This document shows positions 46,759 to 54,957 of a DNA stretch of 64,000 nucleotides, piece by piece. Both the position numbers and the translations under genes were made by a program. The first letter of the stretch is position 1; the number at the start of each line of letters is the position of its first letter. The stretch is from positions 62,001-126,000 of the forward strand of contig JAJQCZ010000004.1 in assembly GCA_021202465.1 (NCBI GenBank). The letters are read 5' to 3'. Source of the DNA: Lachnospiraceae bacterium. GTDB taxonomy: Bacteria > Bacillota > Clostridia > Lachnospirales > Lachnospiraceae. The notes under the pieces were generated by a model that was not told the origin of the DNA, searched no databases, and saw nothing but the letters and a program-made list of their open reading frames with translations.

Positions 46759-47694
46759 ATGAGCGAGACAGAGACAAAGAAAAAAGGACTGTTTGCCCGG
46801 CTGAAGGAAGGTCTGGCGAAGACGCGAAACAGCATTGCCGACGGCTTCGACTCCATTTTCAACGGCTTCTCCAGCATTGACGACGATTTCTATGAGGAAC
46901 TGGAGGAGATCCTGATCATGGGAGACCTGGGCGTTCATGCGACGACAGAGATCCTGGAGAGCCTGAAGGAACAAGTGAAGGAACAGCACCTGAAAGAACC
47001 GGCAGCCTGCCGTCAGCTTCTCATTGATACCATCAAAGAGCGCATGGATGTCGGGGAGAACGCCTATGAGTTCGAGAACCGGACGTCGGTGCTGCTGGTG
47101 GTCGGTGTCAACGGCGTCGGTAAGACCACGTCCATCGGCAAGCTGGCCAGCCAGATGAAGAACCGCGGGAAGCGGGTGATTCTGGCGGCGGCGGATACCT
47201 TCCGCGCCGGGGCGATCGAGCAGCTGCGGGAGTGGGCAAACCGCGCAGGGGTGGAGATCATCGCCCAGAGCGAGGGCTCGGATCCGGCGGCCGTAGTCTT
47301 TGATGCGGTTTCGGCCGCGAAGGCCCGGAAGGCGGACATCCTGATCTGTGATACGGCGGGACGCCTCCACAACAAGAAAAATCTGATGGAGGAGCTGAAG
47401 AAGATCAATCGGATCATCGACCGGGAATATCCTGACGCGTACCGGGAGACGCTGGTGGTTCTCGACGGCACCACGGGGCAGAATGCCCTGGCGCAGGCCC
47501 GGGAGTTCATGGCGGCGGCCGATGTGAGCGGCATCATCCTGACCAAGATGGACGGCACCGCCAAGGGCGGTATCGCCGTGGCCGTGCAGGCGGAGCTGGG
47601 CATCCCGGTGAAGTACATCGGCATCGGAGAACATATTGATGACCTGCAGAAATTTGACGCGGATTCTTACGTGGACGCGCTGTTCGCGGAGTAG
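46759..47694 (+). CDS. ftsY: Signal recognition particle receptor FtsY
   Basis: GTPase docking SRP-ribosome complexes at the membrane. 311 residues with the short N-terminus typical of Gram-positives. NG-domain motifs: G1 GVNGVGKTTSIGKLA, the insertion-box motif DTFRAGAIEQL, G3 DTAGRLHNKKNLMEEL, G4 TKMDGTAKGG. It starts 25 bases after smc with GGGGAGGAAG as ribosome site, the usual smc-ftsY pair. Confidence 0.97.
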   Translation: MSETETKKKGLFARLKEGLAKTRNSIADGFDSIFNGFSSIDDDFYEELEEILIMGDLGVHATTEILESLKEQVKEQHLKEPAACRQLLIDTIKERMDVGENAYEFENRTSVLLVVGVNGVGKTTSIGKLASQMKNRGKRVILAAADTFRAGAIEQLREWANRAGVEIIAQSEGSDPAAVVFDAVSAAKARKADILICDTAGRLHNKKNLMEELKKINRIIDREYPDAYRETLVVLDGTTGQNALAQAREFMAAADVSGIILTKMDGTAKGGIAVAVQAELGIPVKYIGIGEHIDDLQKFDADSYVDALFAE

Positions 47695-47751
47695 ATACAA
47701 CATATATTTATCATCTGCAAAAGGCAGTTTTTAACGGAATGAGGAAATGAC

Positions 47752-48981
47752 ATGCTGACATTGGAGAAATTTGAAGAGGCAACGGAGATCGTTCAGAAAG
47801 TGACCCGGGAGACGAAGCTGCAGTACAGTGAGTATTTCAGTGCGCAGACCGGGAACAAGGTGTACCTGAAGCCGGAAAACATGCAGACGACCGGCGCCTA
47901 CAAGATTCGCGGCGCCTATTACAAGATCAGCACGCTCTCCGAGGAGGAGAGGGCGAAGGGGCTGATTACGGCCTCCGCCGGAAACCATGCGCAGGGCGTG
48001 GCCTACGCGGCGCAGCAGTATGGCGTAAAGGCTACTATTGTCATGCCGACAGTGACGCCGCTGATGAAGGTGAACCGCACCAAGAGCTACGGCGCGGAGG
48101 TTGTGCTTTACGGAGATGTCTATGACGATTCCTGTGCCTATGCTTACAAGCTGGCGGAGGAGAACGGCTACACCTTCATCCATCCGTTTGACGATCTGGA
48201 CGTGGCCACCGGGCAGGGAACGATCGCCATGGAGATCTTCAAGGAACTGCCGACCGTGGATTACATTCTCGTACCCGTGGGCGGCGGAGGTCTGATCACC
48301 GGGATCTCGGCGCTGACGAAGATGCTAAATCCCAAGATCAGGGTCATCGGCGTGGAACCGGCTCCGGCGGCCTGCATGAAGGCCTCTCTGGAGGCCGGAC
48401 ATGTGGTGACGCTGCCCAGTGCCAAGACGATCGCCGACGGCACGGCCGTGAAGACGCCGGGCGAGAAGATCTTCCCCTATGTGCAGGAAAATGTGGACGA
48501 TATTATCACCATTCCCGACGAGGAGCTGATTGTGGCCTTCCTCGATCTGATGGAGAACCATAAGATGGTGGCGGAGAATTCCGGCCTGCTGACTCTGGCG
48601 GCCCTGAAGCATCTGAACTTCACGGGCAAGAAAGTGGTCGCCGTGATCAGCGGCGGCAATATGGATGTCATCACGATGGCTTCCGTGGTGCAGCACGGCC
48701 TTATCGCCCGCGACCGTGTGTTCACGGTCTCCGTGCTGCTGCCCGATAAGCCCGGTCAGCTGGTGCAGGTGGCCAGCCTGATCGCCGGGACGCAGGCTAA
48801 CGTCATCAGCCTGGAGCACAACCAGTTCTTCAGCATCAACCGCAACGATCTGGTGGAGCTGCGGATCACGATGGAGGCCTTCGGTACCGAGCACAAGAAT
48901 GAGATCGTTGCTCTTCTTGAGAAGGAAGGCTACCGTCCGAAGCTCGTGGACCGTTCAGGACCCACGACGACGGCCTGGTAG
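47752..48981 (+). CDS. ilvA: Threonine ammonia-lyase
   Basis: PLP enzyme converting threonine to 2-oxobutanoate, the first isoleucine-specific step. 409 residues: PLP Lys51 in TTGAYKIRGAYYK, ASAGNHAQGVAYAA, the phosphate loop VPVGGGGLITG, and one C-terminal ACT domain (~330-405, FTVSVLLPDKPGQLVQVASL). The short single-ACT form is shared with catabolic/TdcB-like and B. subtilis-type IlvA; a biosynthetic role is supported by ilvN, ilvC and thrC in the same region. Its own terminator follows. Confidence 0.93.
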   Translation: MLTLEKFEEATEIVQKVTRETKLQYSEYFSAQTGNKVYLKPENMQTTGAYKIRGAYYKISTLSEEERAKGLITASAGNHAQGVAYAAQQYGVKATIVMPTVTPLMKVNRTKSYGAEVVLYGDVYDDSCAYAYKLAEENGYTFIHPFDDLDVATGQGTIAMEIFKELPTVDYILVPVGGGGLITGISALTKMLNPKIRVIGVEPAPAACMKASLEAGHVVTLPSAKTIADGTAVKTPGEKIFPYVQENVDDIITIPDEELIVAFLDLMENHKMVAENSGLLTLAALKHLNFTGKKVVAVISGGNMDVITMASVVQHGLIARDRVFTVSVLLPDKPGQLVQVASLIAGTQANVISLEHNQFFSINRNDLVELRITMEAFGTEHKNEIVALLEKEGYRPKLVDRSGPTTTAW

Positions 48982-48998
48982 AGGAACTTTTAAGACAG

Positions 48999-49039
48999 CG
49001 CCCCGCAAACAGCGACATACCGCTGCCTGTGGGGCGTTT
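48999..49039 (+). terminator. Long-hairpin terminator after ilvA
   Basis: A 9-bp outer stem (CGCCCCGCA 48999-49007; TGTGGGGCG 49028-49036, one G-T pair) and an inner CAGCG/CGCTG stem, followed by TTTG. Confidence 0.7.
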
Positions 49040-49110
49040 GCATGCGGCTAAATGACCGGCCTGCGGGAAATACATGCTCATGAATTGACGTGAAATGAGA
49101 AATCCGCAGA

Positions 49111-49139
49111 TTGACAAGATTTTCATAAACCACTATAAT
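49111..49139 (+). promoter_or_regulatory. Full-consensus promoter for rex
   Basis: TTGACA (49111-49116), 17-base spacer, TATAAT (49134-49139). I did not find a convincing Rex operator overlapping it. Confidence 0.85.
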
Positions 49140-49193
49140 TATGAAAGAAAAACAATCCCTTGCATAAGAAGGGTTAAAGGATGGTGAACTATT

Positions 49194-49820
49194 TTGGAGG
49201 AGAGGCAGATTTCGGCAGCAGTGATCAAGCGGCTGCCGCGCTACTACAGGTATCTGGCAGAGCTTCAAAATGAGGACCTGGAGCGTATCTCCTCGGAGGA
49301 ACTGAGCCGGCGCATGGGCGTGACGGCGTCTCAGATCCGGCAGGATCTGAACAATTTCGGGGGCTTCGGTCAGCAGGGCTACGGCTACAATGTGGAGTAT
49401 CTGAAGGAGGAGATCGGGAAGATTCTCGGGCTCGATCATACGCATAATATGATCATTATCGGCGCCGGCAACCTCGGGCGCGCGCTGGCCGGGTATGCGA
49501 AGTTCGAAAACCGGGGATTTATCGTGAAGGGAATCTTTGATAATAATCCGGAGCTGATCGGGAAGAAGGTGCGCGATATCAAGGTTGTCTCCATGGGAGT
49601 TCTGGATCATTTCCTGGAGGAAAATGACATTGCCATTGCTACGCTGGCGATCCCGAAGGAGGAAGCGCAGGCGGTGGCGGAGCGTCTGTATGCAGCGGGA
49701 ATCCGGGCGATCTGGAATTTCGCGCACGTAGATCTGAAGCTGCCGGGTGATGCCTACGTGGAGAATGTACATTTGATTGAAAGCCTGATGCAGCTGTCTT
49801 ACCGGCTGAATAAAGGCTGA
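49194..49820 (+). CDS. rex: Redox-sensing transcriptional repressor Rex
   Basis: Senses the NADH/NAD+ ratio and represses fermentation and respiration genes. 208 residues starting at TTG 49194, the only in-frame start near AAAGGATGG. N-terminal winged helix: AVIKRLPRYYRYLAEL, then MGVTASQIRQDLNNFGGFG. Rossmann domain: NMIIIGAGNLGRALAGY, with domain-swap helix at the end (HLIESLMQLSYRL). Targets are likely alcohol dehydrogenases and similar genes. Confidence 0.96.
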   Translation: MEERQISAAVIKRLPRYYRYLAELQNEDLERISSEELSRRMGVTASQIRQDLNNFGGFGQQGYGYNVEYLKEEIGKILGLDHTHNMIIIGAGNLGRALAGYAKFENRGFIVKGIFDNNPELIGKKVRDIKVVSMGVLDHFLEENDIAIATLAIPKEEAQAVAERLYAAGIRAIWNFAHVDLKLPGDAYVENVHLIESLMQLSYRLNKG

Positions 49821-49836
49821 GAGACAGAGAGTAAGG

Positions 49837-49866
49837 TCCGGAAGCTGATGGGGGCTTCCGGATTTT
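49837..49866 (+). terminator. Intrinsic terminator after rex
   Basis: TCCGGAAGC (49837-49845) pairs with GCTTCCGGA (49854-49862), 8-base loop, then TTTTC. Confidence 0.88.
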
Positions 49867-49913
49867 CGTATGCCCGGGCAGAACCGGGAAGATGAGGAAG
49901 GAGGCACAGACGT

Positions 49914-51401
49914 ATGAGAGTGCTGGTGACTGGGGAGGAAATGCGGCAGCTGGACGGGTATTCCATCCGGACGATGGGGATCCCTTCCGTGGTTCTGATG
50001 GAGCGGGCGGCGCTGACGGTGGAGGAAGAGATCCGGAAGTGTTTCCCGGCGGGTCAGAAGGTACTGATTCTCAGCGGGACCGGGAATAACGGAGCGGACG
50101 GCCTGGCGCTGGCCCGGATGCTGACTCTGGACGGGGATGATGTGCAGGTGGTGGTCACGGGAAACCGGGCGCACGCCACGGAGGAATGGCTGACGCAGTT
50201 CGCCGTCTGTGATAAGATGAAGATTCCGGCAACCCCGGAGATTCCGAACCGCGCCGAGATGCGGCGTGCCGGGTATGATATTATCGTGGATGCCATGCTG
50301 GGAACCGGGCTCTCGCGGATGGTCAGCGGGAAGATCAGCGACTGTATGGATGCTGTAAATGCGTCGGGTGCGTTTGTCGTGGCGGTGGATACGCCGAGCG
50401 GCATCTCGGCCGATACCGGCTGTGTTCTCGGAAATGCGGTGCGGTCCAATCTGACCGTGACCTTTGAATATGAAAAAATAGGGCTGGTGCTCTTTCCCGG
50501 CGCCCGGTATGCGGGGGAATGTGTGGTGAGGCATATCGGTATCCTGCCGCAGGGGCTGGAGGAAGCAGCGCCCGGGGCTTTCACTCTCTCCGCAGAGGAT
50601 CTTGCGGAGCTGCCGGAACGGCCGCAGGATTCCAACAAGGGAACCTTCGGCCGGGTGCTGGTGGTGGCCGGTTCCCGGAATATGGCGGGCGCGGCCATCC
50701 TGGCCGCCGAGGCGGCCTACCGTGCCGGAGCCGGTCTGGTGCGCGTTTGTACGCCGGAGTGCAACCGACAGATCGTGCAGACGGCGCTTCCGGAGGCGCT
50801 TTTTACGCCCTGCGCGGAAGAGTTTTCCATGGAGCAGATGGCCGAGCTGTGCCGGTGGGCGAGCGCTATCGTTGTGGGACCGGGGCTGGGGACCGGCAGA
50901 CAGGCCACGCAGACTCTTCGTTATATCCTGCAGTACGGGGAGATCCCGACCGTGGTGGATGCCGACGGACTGAATATCCTGGCAGCGAAACCGGAGCTGC
51001 AGGAGCTGCTGCGTGAGAATTGTATCCTGACGCCTCATCTGGGCGAAATGTCCCGTCTTACAGGAAAGCCTATCGCGAACATCCGCACGGATGTCATCGG
51101 CTGTGCTCTGGATTACGCGGAGCATCACGGAGTGATCCTGGTACAGAAGGATGCGCGGACTGTGGTGGCTTCTCCGGACGGGAAGACCTGTTACGTCAAT
51201 ACCTGCGGGAATTCCGGCATGTCTACGGGCGGCAGCGGAGATGTGCTCTCCGGGATTCTCGGCGGCCTTCTGGCCGGAGGAAGTGAGCCGCAGAGGGCCG
51301 CCGTCTGGGGCGTGCTGATGCACGCCTGCGCCGGGGACCGCGCCGCGGCGGCCCGCGGCGAGCGGGCCATGCTGGCGGGGGATATTCTGGCTCATTTATA
51401 G
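49914..51401 (+). CDS. nnrDE: Bifunctional NAD(P)HX epimerase/dehydratase
   Basis: Repairs hydrated NADH/NADPH. 495 residues: N-terminal epimerase (YjeF-N, ~1-210) with MERAALTVEEEI, LSGTGNNGADGLALAR and VDTPSGISADTG; C-terminal ADP-dependent dehydratase (~225-490) with NKGTFGRVLVVAGSRNMAGA, VVGPGLGTGRQ, LTPHLGEMSRLTG and NSGMSTGGSGDVLSGILGGL. Start ATG 49914 follows GGAAGGAGG. In related genomes it sits with acpS and alr; acpS is missing here. Confidence 0.95.
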   Translation: MRVLVTGEEMRQLDGYSIRTMGIPSVVLMERAALTVEEEIRKCFPAGQKVLILSGTGNNGADGLALARMLTLDGDDVQVVVTGNRAHATEEWLTQFAVCDKMKIPATPEIPNRAEMRRAGYDIIVDAMLGTGLSRMVSGKISDCMDAVNASGAFVVAVDTPSGISADTGCVLGNAVRSNLTVTFEYEKIGLVLFPGARYAGECVVRHIGILPQGLEEAAPGAFTLSAEDLAELPERPQDSNKGTFGRVLVVAGSRNMAGAAILAAEAAYRAGAGLVRVCTPECNRQIVQTALPEALFTPCAEEFSMEQMAELCRWASAIVVGPGLGTGRQATQTLRYILQYGEIPTVVDADGLNILAAKPELQELLRENCILTPHLGEMSRLTGKPIANIRTDVIGCALDYAEHHGVILVQKDARTVVASPDGKTCYVNTCGNSGMSTGGSGDVLSGILGGLLAGGSEPQRAAVWGVLMHACAGDRAAAARGERAMLAGDILAHL

Positions 51402-51516
51402 AGGATGCGGCGTTATCGCAGCGACAGTAGGAAAGAGTGCCTGGTGGCCGGAAATATCGCTGTGCTTTTGCAGATGTGACATTGCCCGGTGTAGTGTAGC
51501 CGCAGAAGGAGTATTC

Positions 51517-52641
51517 ATGAGATATACAAGAAGGACCTCGGTCCATGTTCATTTGAATGACATCGCAGAGAACCTGCGCCGGATTCAGGAGCACTTTCCC
51601 GCTTCAGTCCGAACCTGCGCTGTGGTGAAGGCCGACGGCTATGGTCATGGGGCAGTGGCCGTGGCCCGGAGGCTGGAGGCGCAGGCGGATTTCTTCGCGG
51701 TGGCGGCCGCCTCGGAGGCGGCGGAGCTGCGGGAAGCGGGCATCACGCGCCCGATCCTGATCCTTGGCTACTGCTGGCCGGAGGATTATGCGGAAATGAT
51801 CGAAAAAGAAGTCCGCCTGACGGTCTTTAAGGAAGCAGACGCCCGGCTTCTCTCGGAGACAGCTCTGCGTCTCGGTGTGCCTGCCCGCGTTCACATCAAG
51901 GTGGATACAGGGATGAGCCGCATCGGGTTTATGCCCGGCCCGGACGCAGTGGAGACGGTGCGGCGTATCCGGATGCTGCCGGGGCTGGAGGTGGAGGGGA
52001 TCTTCACACATTTTGCCCGGGCGGACGAAGAGGACAAGGACTTCACCGAAGAGCAGCTGTTTCAGTTTCAGGATTTTATACGCCGCGTGGAGGAGGGTGA
52101 GAAACCTATTCCCATTCACCACTGTGCGAACAGCGCAGCCTCGATGGAGATACCGGAGACCTGGATGGACATGGCACGCGTGGGCATTTCCCTCTATGGG
52201 CTTTACCCCTCCGATGAGGTGGACCATGAGACGGTGAAGCTGCGGCCGGCGCTGGAATGGAAGAGTGAGATTGTCTTTGTGAAAGACCTGGAAATGGGAA
52301 GCGGCATCAGCTACGGTCATACACGGATCGCTTTTCGTGACCTGCGTGTGGCGACGATTCCGGTGGGCTATGCCGACGGATATCCGCGGAGCCTTTCGAA
52401 CTGCGGGTATGTATTAATCCACGGGAAGCCGGCCCGTATCCTCGGGCGCGTCTGCATGGATCAGATGATGGTCGATGTGACGGAGATTCCCGGGGCGGCC
52501 GAGGGCGATGAAGTCACACTGGTGGGTCATGACGGAGAAGCGGAGCTTCCGGTGGAGGCGCTTTCCGAGCTGAGCGGACGTTTTAACTATGAATTCGTCT
52601 GTGAAATCTCCAGGCGGGTGCCGCGGATTTATACGGAATGA
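51517..52641 (+). CDS. alr: Alanine racemase
   Basis: PLP enzyme making D-alanine for peptidoglycan. 374 residues, normal length. PLP Lys38 in AVVKADGYGHGAVAVA, VDTGMSRIG, and the opposite catalytic Tyr266 in SGISYGHT; the VCMDQMMVDVT motif is near the end. Start ATG 51517 has GAAGGAG upstream. In many Firmicutes mazEF or a sporulation gene follows; here an SASP gene with its own promoter follows. Confidence 0.96.
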   Translation: MRYTRRTSVHVHLNDIAENLRRIQEHFPASVRTCAVVKADGYGHGAVAVARRLEAQADFFAVAAASEAAELREAGITRPILILGYCWPEDYAEMIEKEVRLTVFKEADARLLSETALRLGVPARVHIKVDTGMSRIGFMPGPDAVETVRRIRMLPGLEVEGIFTHFARADEEDKDFTEEQLFQFQDFIRRVEEGEKPIPIHHCANSAASMEIPETWMDMARVGISLYGLYPSDEVDHETVKLRPALEWKSEIVFVKDLEMGSGISYGHTRIAFRDLRVATIPVGYADGYPRSLSNCGYVLIHGKPARILGRVCMDQMMVDVTEIPGAAEGDEVTLVGHDGEAELPVEALSELSGRFNYEFVCEISRRVPRIYTE

Positions 52642-52686
52642 CAGAAACTGCTGCAGCGAAATATGGCATTGCAGGTACGCCCGGTG

Positions 52687-52717
52687 TGAATATTTTTTCA
52701 CAGCCCGGTTTATACTG
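52687..52717 (+). promoter_or_regulatory. Forespore (sigma-G/F-like) promoter before the SASP gene
   Basis: TGAATA (52687-52692), 18-base spacer, TATACTG (52711-52717), which fits the sigma-G pattern TGAATA/CATACTA in all but two positions. There is no sigma-A promoter here, in keeping with a spore-specific gene. Confidence 0.7.
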
Positions 52718-52756
52718 GAAATATCGGAAAAACTTTGGGCAGAGCAGGAGGATGCC

Positions 52757-53020
52757 ATGAAGAGTGCAAAGAAGCCGGAGGGTCTGGATCTGACCTGCCT
52801 GACGGAGGAGGACAAGGTGAAGCTGGAGATTGCCGAGGAGATCGGCGTCTTTGATAAGGTCGTCGCCGGGGGCTGGCGGTGTCTGTCGGCCCGGGAATCG
52901 GGACGGATCGGAGGGATTCTCAGCCGCCGCAGACGACAGGAGCGGGCGCAGAAGTCGGAGAGCGTGAAGACAGGAGAATCGCTGTCAGACTGCGGCTGTG
53001 ACCCGGCCGGAACGGACTGA
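52757..53020 (+). CDS. Alpha/beta-type small acid-soluble spore protein (SASP)
   Basis: 87 residues from ATG 52757 (GCAGGAGGATG upstream). The SASP core is visible: VKLEIAEEIGVFDKV with the germination-protease-type site in LEIAEE, then GGWRCLSARESGRIGGIL matching the GW-L-x-E-G-x-IGG pattern, followed by a basic RRRRQER stretch. SASPs coat and protect spore DNA. It differs from classic SASPs in having a longer tail (~25 residues with two Cys) and Cys in the core. The forespore-type promoter supports the call. Confidence 0.82.
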   Translation: MKSAKKPEGLDLTCLTEEDKVKLEIAEEIGVFDKVVAGGWRCLSARESGRIGGILSRRRRQERAQKSESVKTGESLSDCGCDPAGTD

Positions 53021-53040
53021 GACAGGGAGGCGGAGAAAGA

Positions 53041-53601
53041 ATGAACGGGATACCGAAGAGAATGGAACGTGAAAAGACACAGGCTGTGATGATCGATATG
53101 CAGGAGCGGCTGCTTCCCGCCATGGAGCGGCAGACGGAGGTCCGGGAGAAGACGGAAATGCTTCTTCGCGGTCTGCAGATTCTGAAAATTCCGGTGACGG
53201 TGACGCAGCAGTATACCCGGGGCCTGGGGCCGACCGCAGAGACGCTGCGGGAGGCTGCCGGAACGAACGAATACGTGGAAAAGCTCTCCTTCAGCTGTTT
53301 TCCGGAGCCGGTCTTCCGCGAGGCTCTGGAAGTCCATTCAGAGCGGACGTCCGTGATCCTCTTCGGCGTGGAGACGCATGTCTGCGTGATGCAGACGGCG
53401 CTGGATCTGCTGGCCGCCGGATACGACGTCTTCCTCGTCTGCGACTGTGTGGATTCCCGCCGGGGCAGTGACCGGGAGATCGCTCTGCGGCGGATGGAGG
53501 CGGCCGGGGCGGTCCTTACCACCGCCGAGTCGGTGCTCTTCGAGCTGCTGGGGCGGGCCGGAAGCGACACCTTTAAGCGCATCTCGAAGCTGGTAAAGTA
53601 G
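53041..53601 (+). CDS. Isochorismatase-like cysteine hydrolase
   Basis: 186 residues, YcaC/nicotinamidase-like fold. Catalytic triad candidates: Asp in VMIDMQERLLPAM, Lys near EYVEKLSFSCF, and Cys in FGVETHVCVMQTALDLL. The family hydrolyses amides or ethers; the substrate cannot be told. It starts 20 bases after the SASP gene and could be co-transcribed in the forespore. Confidence 0.9.
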   Translation: MNGIPKRMEREKTQAVMIDMQERLLPAMERQTEVREKTEMLLRGLQILKIPVTVTQQYTRGLGPTAETLREAAGTNEYVEKLSFSCFPEPVFREALEVHSERTSVILFGVETHVCVMQTALDLLAAGYDVFLVCDCVDSRRGSDREIALRRMEAAGAVLTTAESVLFELLGRAGSDTFKRISKLVK

Positions 53602-53615
53602 GAAAATGAAAAAAG

Positions 53616-53657
53616 ACAGGCAGACATTCCTTTTCAGGAACGTACTGCCTGCCTTTT
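53616..53657. terminator. Bidirectional terminator between isochorismatase-like gene and ppx
   Basis: AGGCAG (53618-53623) pairs with CTGCCT (53645-53650), with an inner TTCC/GGAA stem; A-rich before and T7 after, so it can stop both convergent genes. Confidence 0.82.
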
Positions 53658-53759
53658 TTTGTGCAGAACTGTGGAAGGATTTTTCCGGCTGACACCGGGC
53701 GCAGCTTCAGTGCGGTGGGCAGGAGTCGAAAAACCATCACCTTCTCGATGGAGAAATCT

Positions 53760-54689
53760 TTACAGGGAATTCTGCGATGCCGTTCCCTCCGGCATGACCT
53801 TGCGGGTCAGATACCCCTCCCGGATACCGTATCCGTTGATGAGGATTTCCTTACACTCCGTTTTACGTACCAGCGTATTCATGATGATGAGTCCGGGAAT
53901 CAGCGTATGGATCCGGTCCGGACAGATCTTAAGGATCTGACTCTGATAATCCTGCGGCCGCTGGCAGAGCCCGGCCATGAACCGCCGGAAGAGAGGCGCC
54001 GGAATCACCTGATTGTCGGCGGGAAGATGCTCCAGCTCGTTCAGCAGCTTCAGCGCGGCGCGTACCGATCCTCCCACGCCGCAGAGGGTCTCGGCGTGGA
54101 GAATCTCCCGGGAGTCCTTTACAGTGCGCTCCAGCTCGTCATACACTCTTCCCTTCATGGCGACGATCTCACTTTTCTTGGGGAGGACATGTCCGACATA
54201 CTGATTGAACAGATTCAGACAGCCGATCTTCATACTTTCAGACAGGCCCGGCTGGCCCCCGGAGAAGGTAACGATCTCCGTGCTGCCGCCGCCGACGTCG
54301 AAGACCAGTCCCTCTGTAACATCTGTCTGGCAGAGGACCCCGTAGAAATCATAGAGACCTTCGTCGCGGCCGGAGACGACATCGACCGAATAGCCGGTTT
54401 CCTGAAAGATCTCCGCGACGGCTTCCTCTGTGTTTTCTATGTTCCGCAGAGAGGCGGTGGCAAAGACCGCCGTGCGGTCAATGGGGAACTGGTTCAGGAG
54501 TCCCTGAAAACGGTTCAGGACCTGACAGGCCACCAGGATACCCTCCCGGGTCATGACATCATTTTCTATATAGTTGGCCAGACCCGCCCGTTCCTTGACG
54601 GCAAACAGGCGGCGGAACTGTGTGCCCTCAGCCTGATAGACCGACAGGCGGATGGTATTGGAGCCGACGTCCACAATGGCATATTTCAT
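53760..54689 (-). CDS. ppx: Ppx/GppA-family exopolyphosphatase
   Basis: 309 residues, single Ppx/GppA actin-like ATPase-fold domain. Phosphate-binding motifs VDVGSNTIRLSVYQ (start) and LVFDVGGGSTEIV; ATASLRNIEN is also conserved. Processive removal of phosphate from polyphosphate, or hydrolysis of pppGpp, are the known activities. The shortened C-terminus lacks an HD domain. It is divergent from ppk1, the usual synthesis/breakdown pair. Confidence 0.93.
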   Translation of the reverse strand: MKYAIVDVGSNTIRLSVYQAEGTQFRRLFAVKERAGLANYIENDVMTREGILVACQVLNRFQGLLNQFPIDRTAVFATASLRNIENTEEAVAEIFQETGYSVDVVSGRDEGLYDFYGVLCQTDVTEGLVFDVGGGSTEIVTFSGGQPGLSESMKIGCLNLFNQYVGHVLPKKSEIVAMKGRVYDELERTVKDSREILHAETLCGVGGSVRAALKLLNELEHLPADNQVIPAPLFRRFMAGLCQRPQDYQSQILKICPDRIHTLIPGLIIMNTLVRKTECKEILINGYGIREGYLTRKVMPEGTASQNSL

Positions 54690-54957
54690 AGAAGCAACTC
54701 TCCTTCCTGCAAATCCATATTGATATTCTTCCGTATCTTATCTCCCATGCCTAAGAGCCGCCTTATAATTCTGTGAAAACTGGGTAAGATTTATGTAAAG
54801 CGCGGGAAATGATTTCCTGTCCGGAGGCACAGATAGAATTTACCGGAATTTTACATCGGGTATAGGTTTCCCTGATAGCGGCGGAAACGGGGACGGCGCT
54901 ACAATTGGGTCGTGATCCTACAAAAGAAGACGTGCAAGCCGTCGGGAGGCAGACAAC
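54690..54957. other. Divergent ppx/ppk regulatory region
   Basis: 268 bases holding the promoters of both genes. It contains Pho-box-like repeats at 54839-54866 (listed separately). I see no gene in it. Confidence 0.5.
54839..54866 (+). promoter_or_regulatory. Possible Pho-box repeats upstream of ppk1
   Basis: TTTACC (54839-54844), N5, TTTACA (54850-54855), N5, TATAGG (54861-54866): hexamers at 11-base periods like the TTAACA repeats bound by PhoP in Bacillus. ppk is a plausible Pho-regulon target. Only two repeats are good, so this is tentative. Confidence 0.35.

Noticed and set aside
49100-49193. Rex self-operator at the rex promoter
   Set aside because: No TTGTGAA/TTCACAA-type inverted repeat overlaps the promoter; the remaining A/T-rich sequence is not specific.
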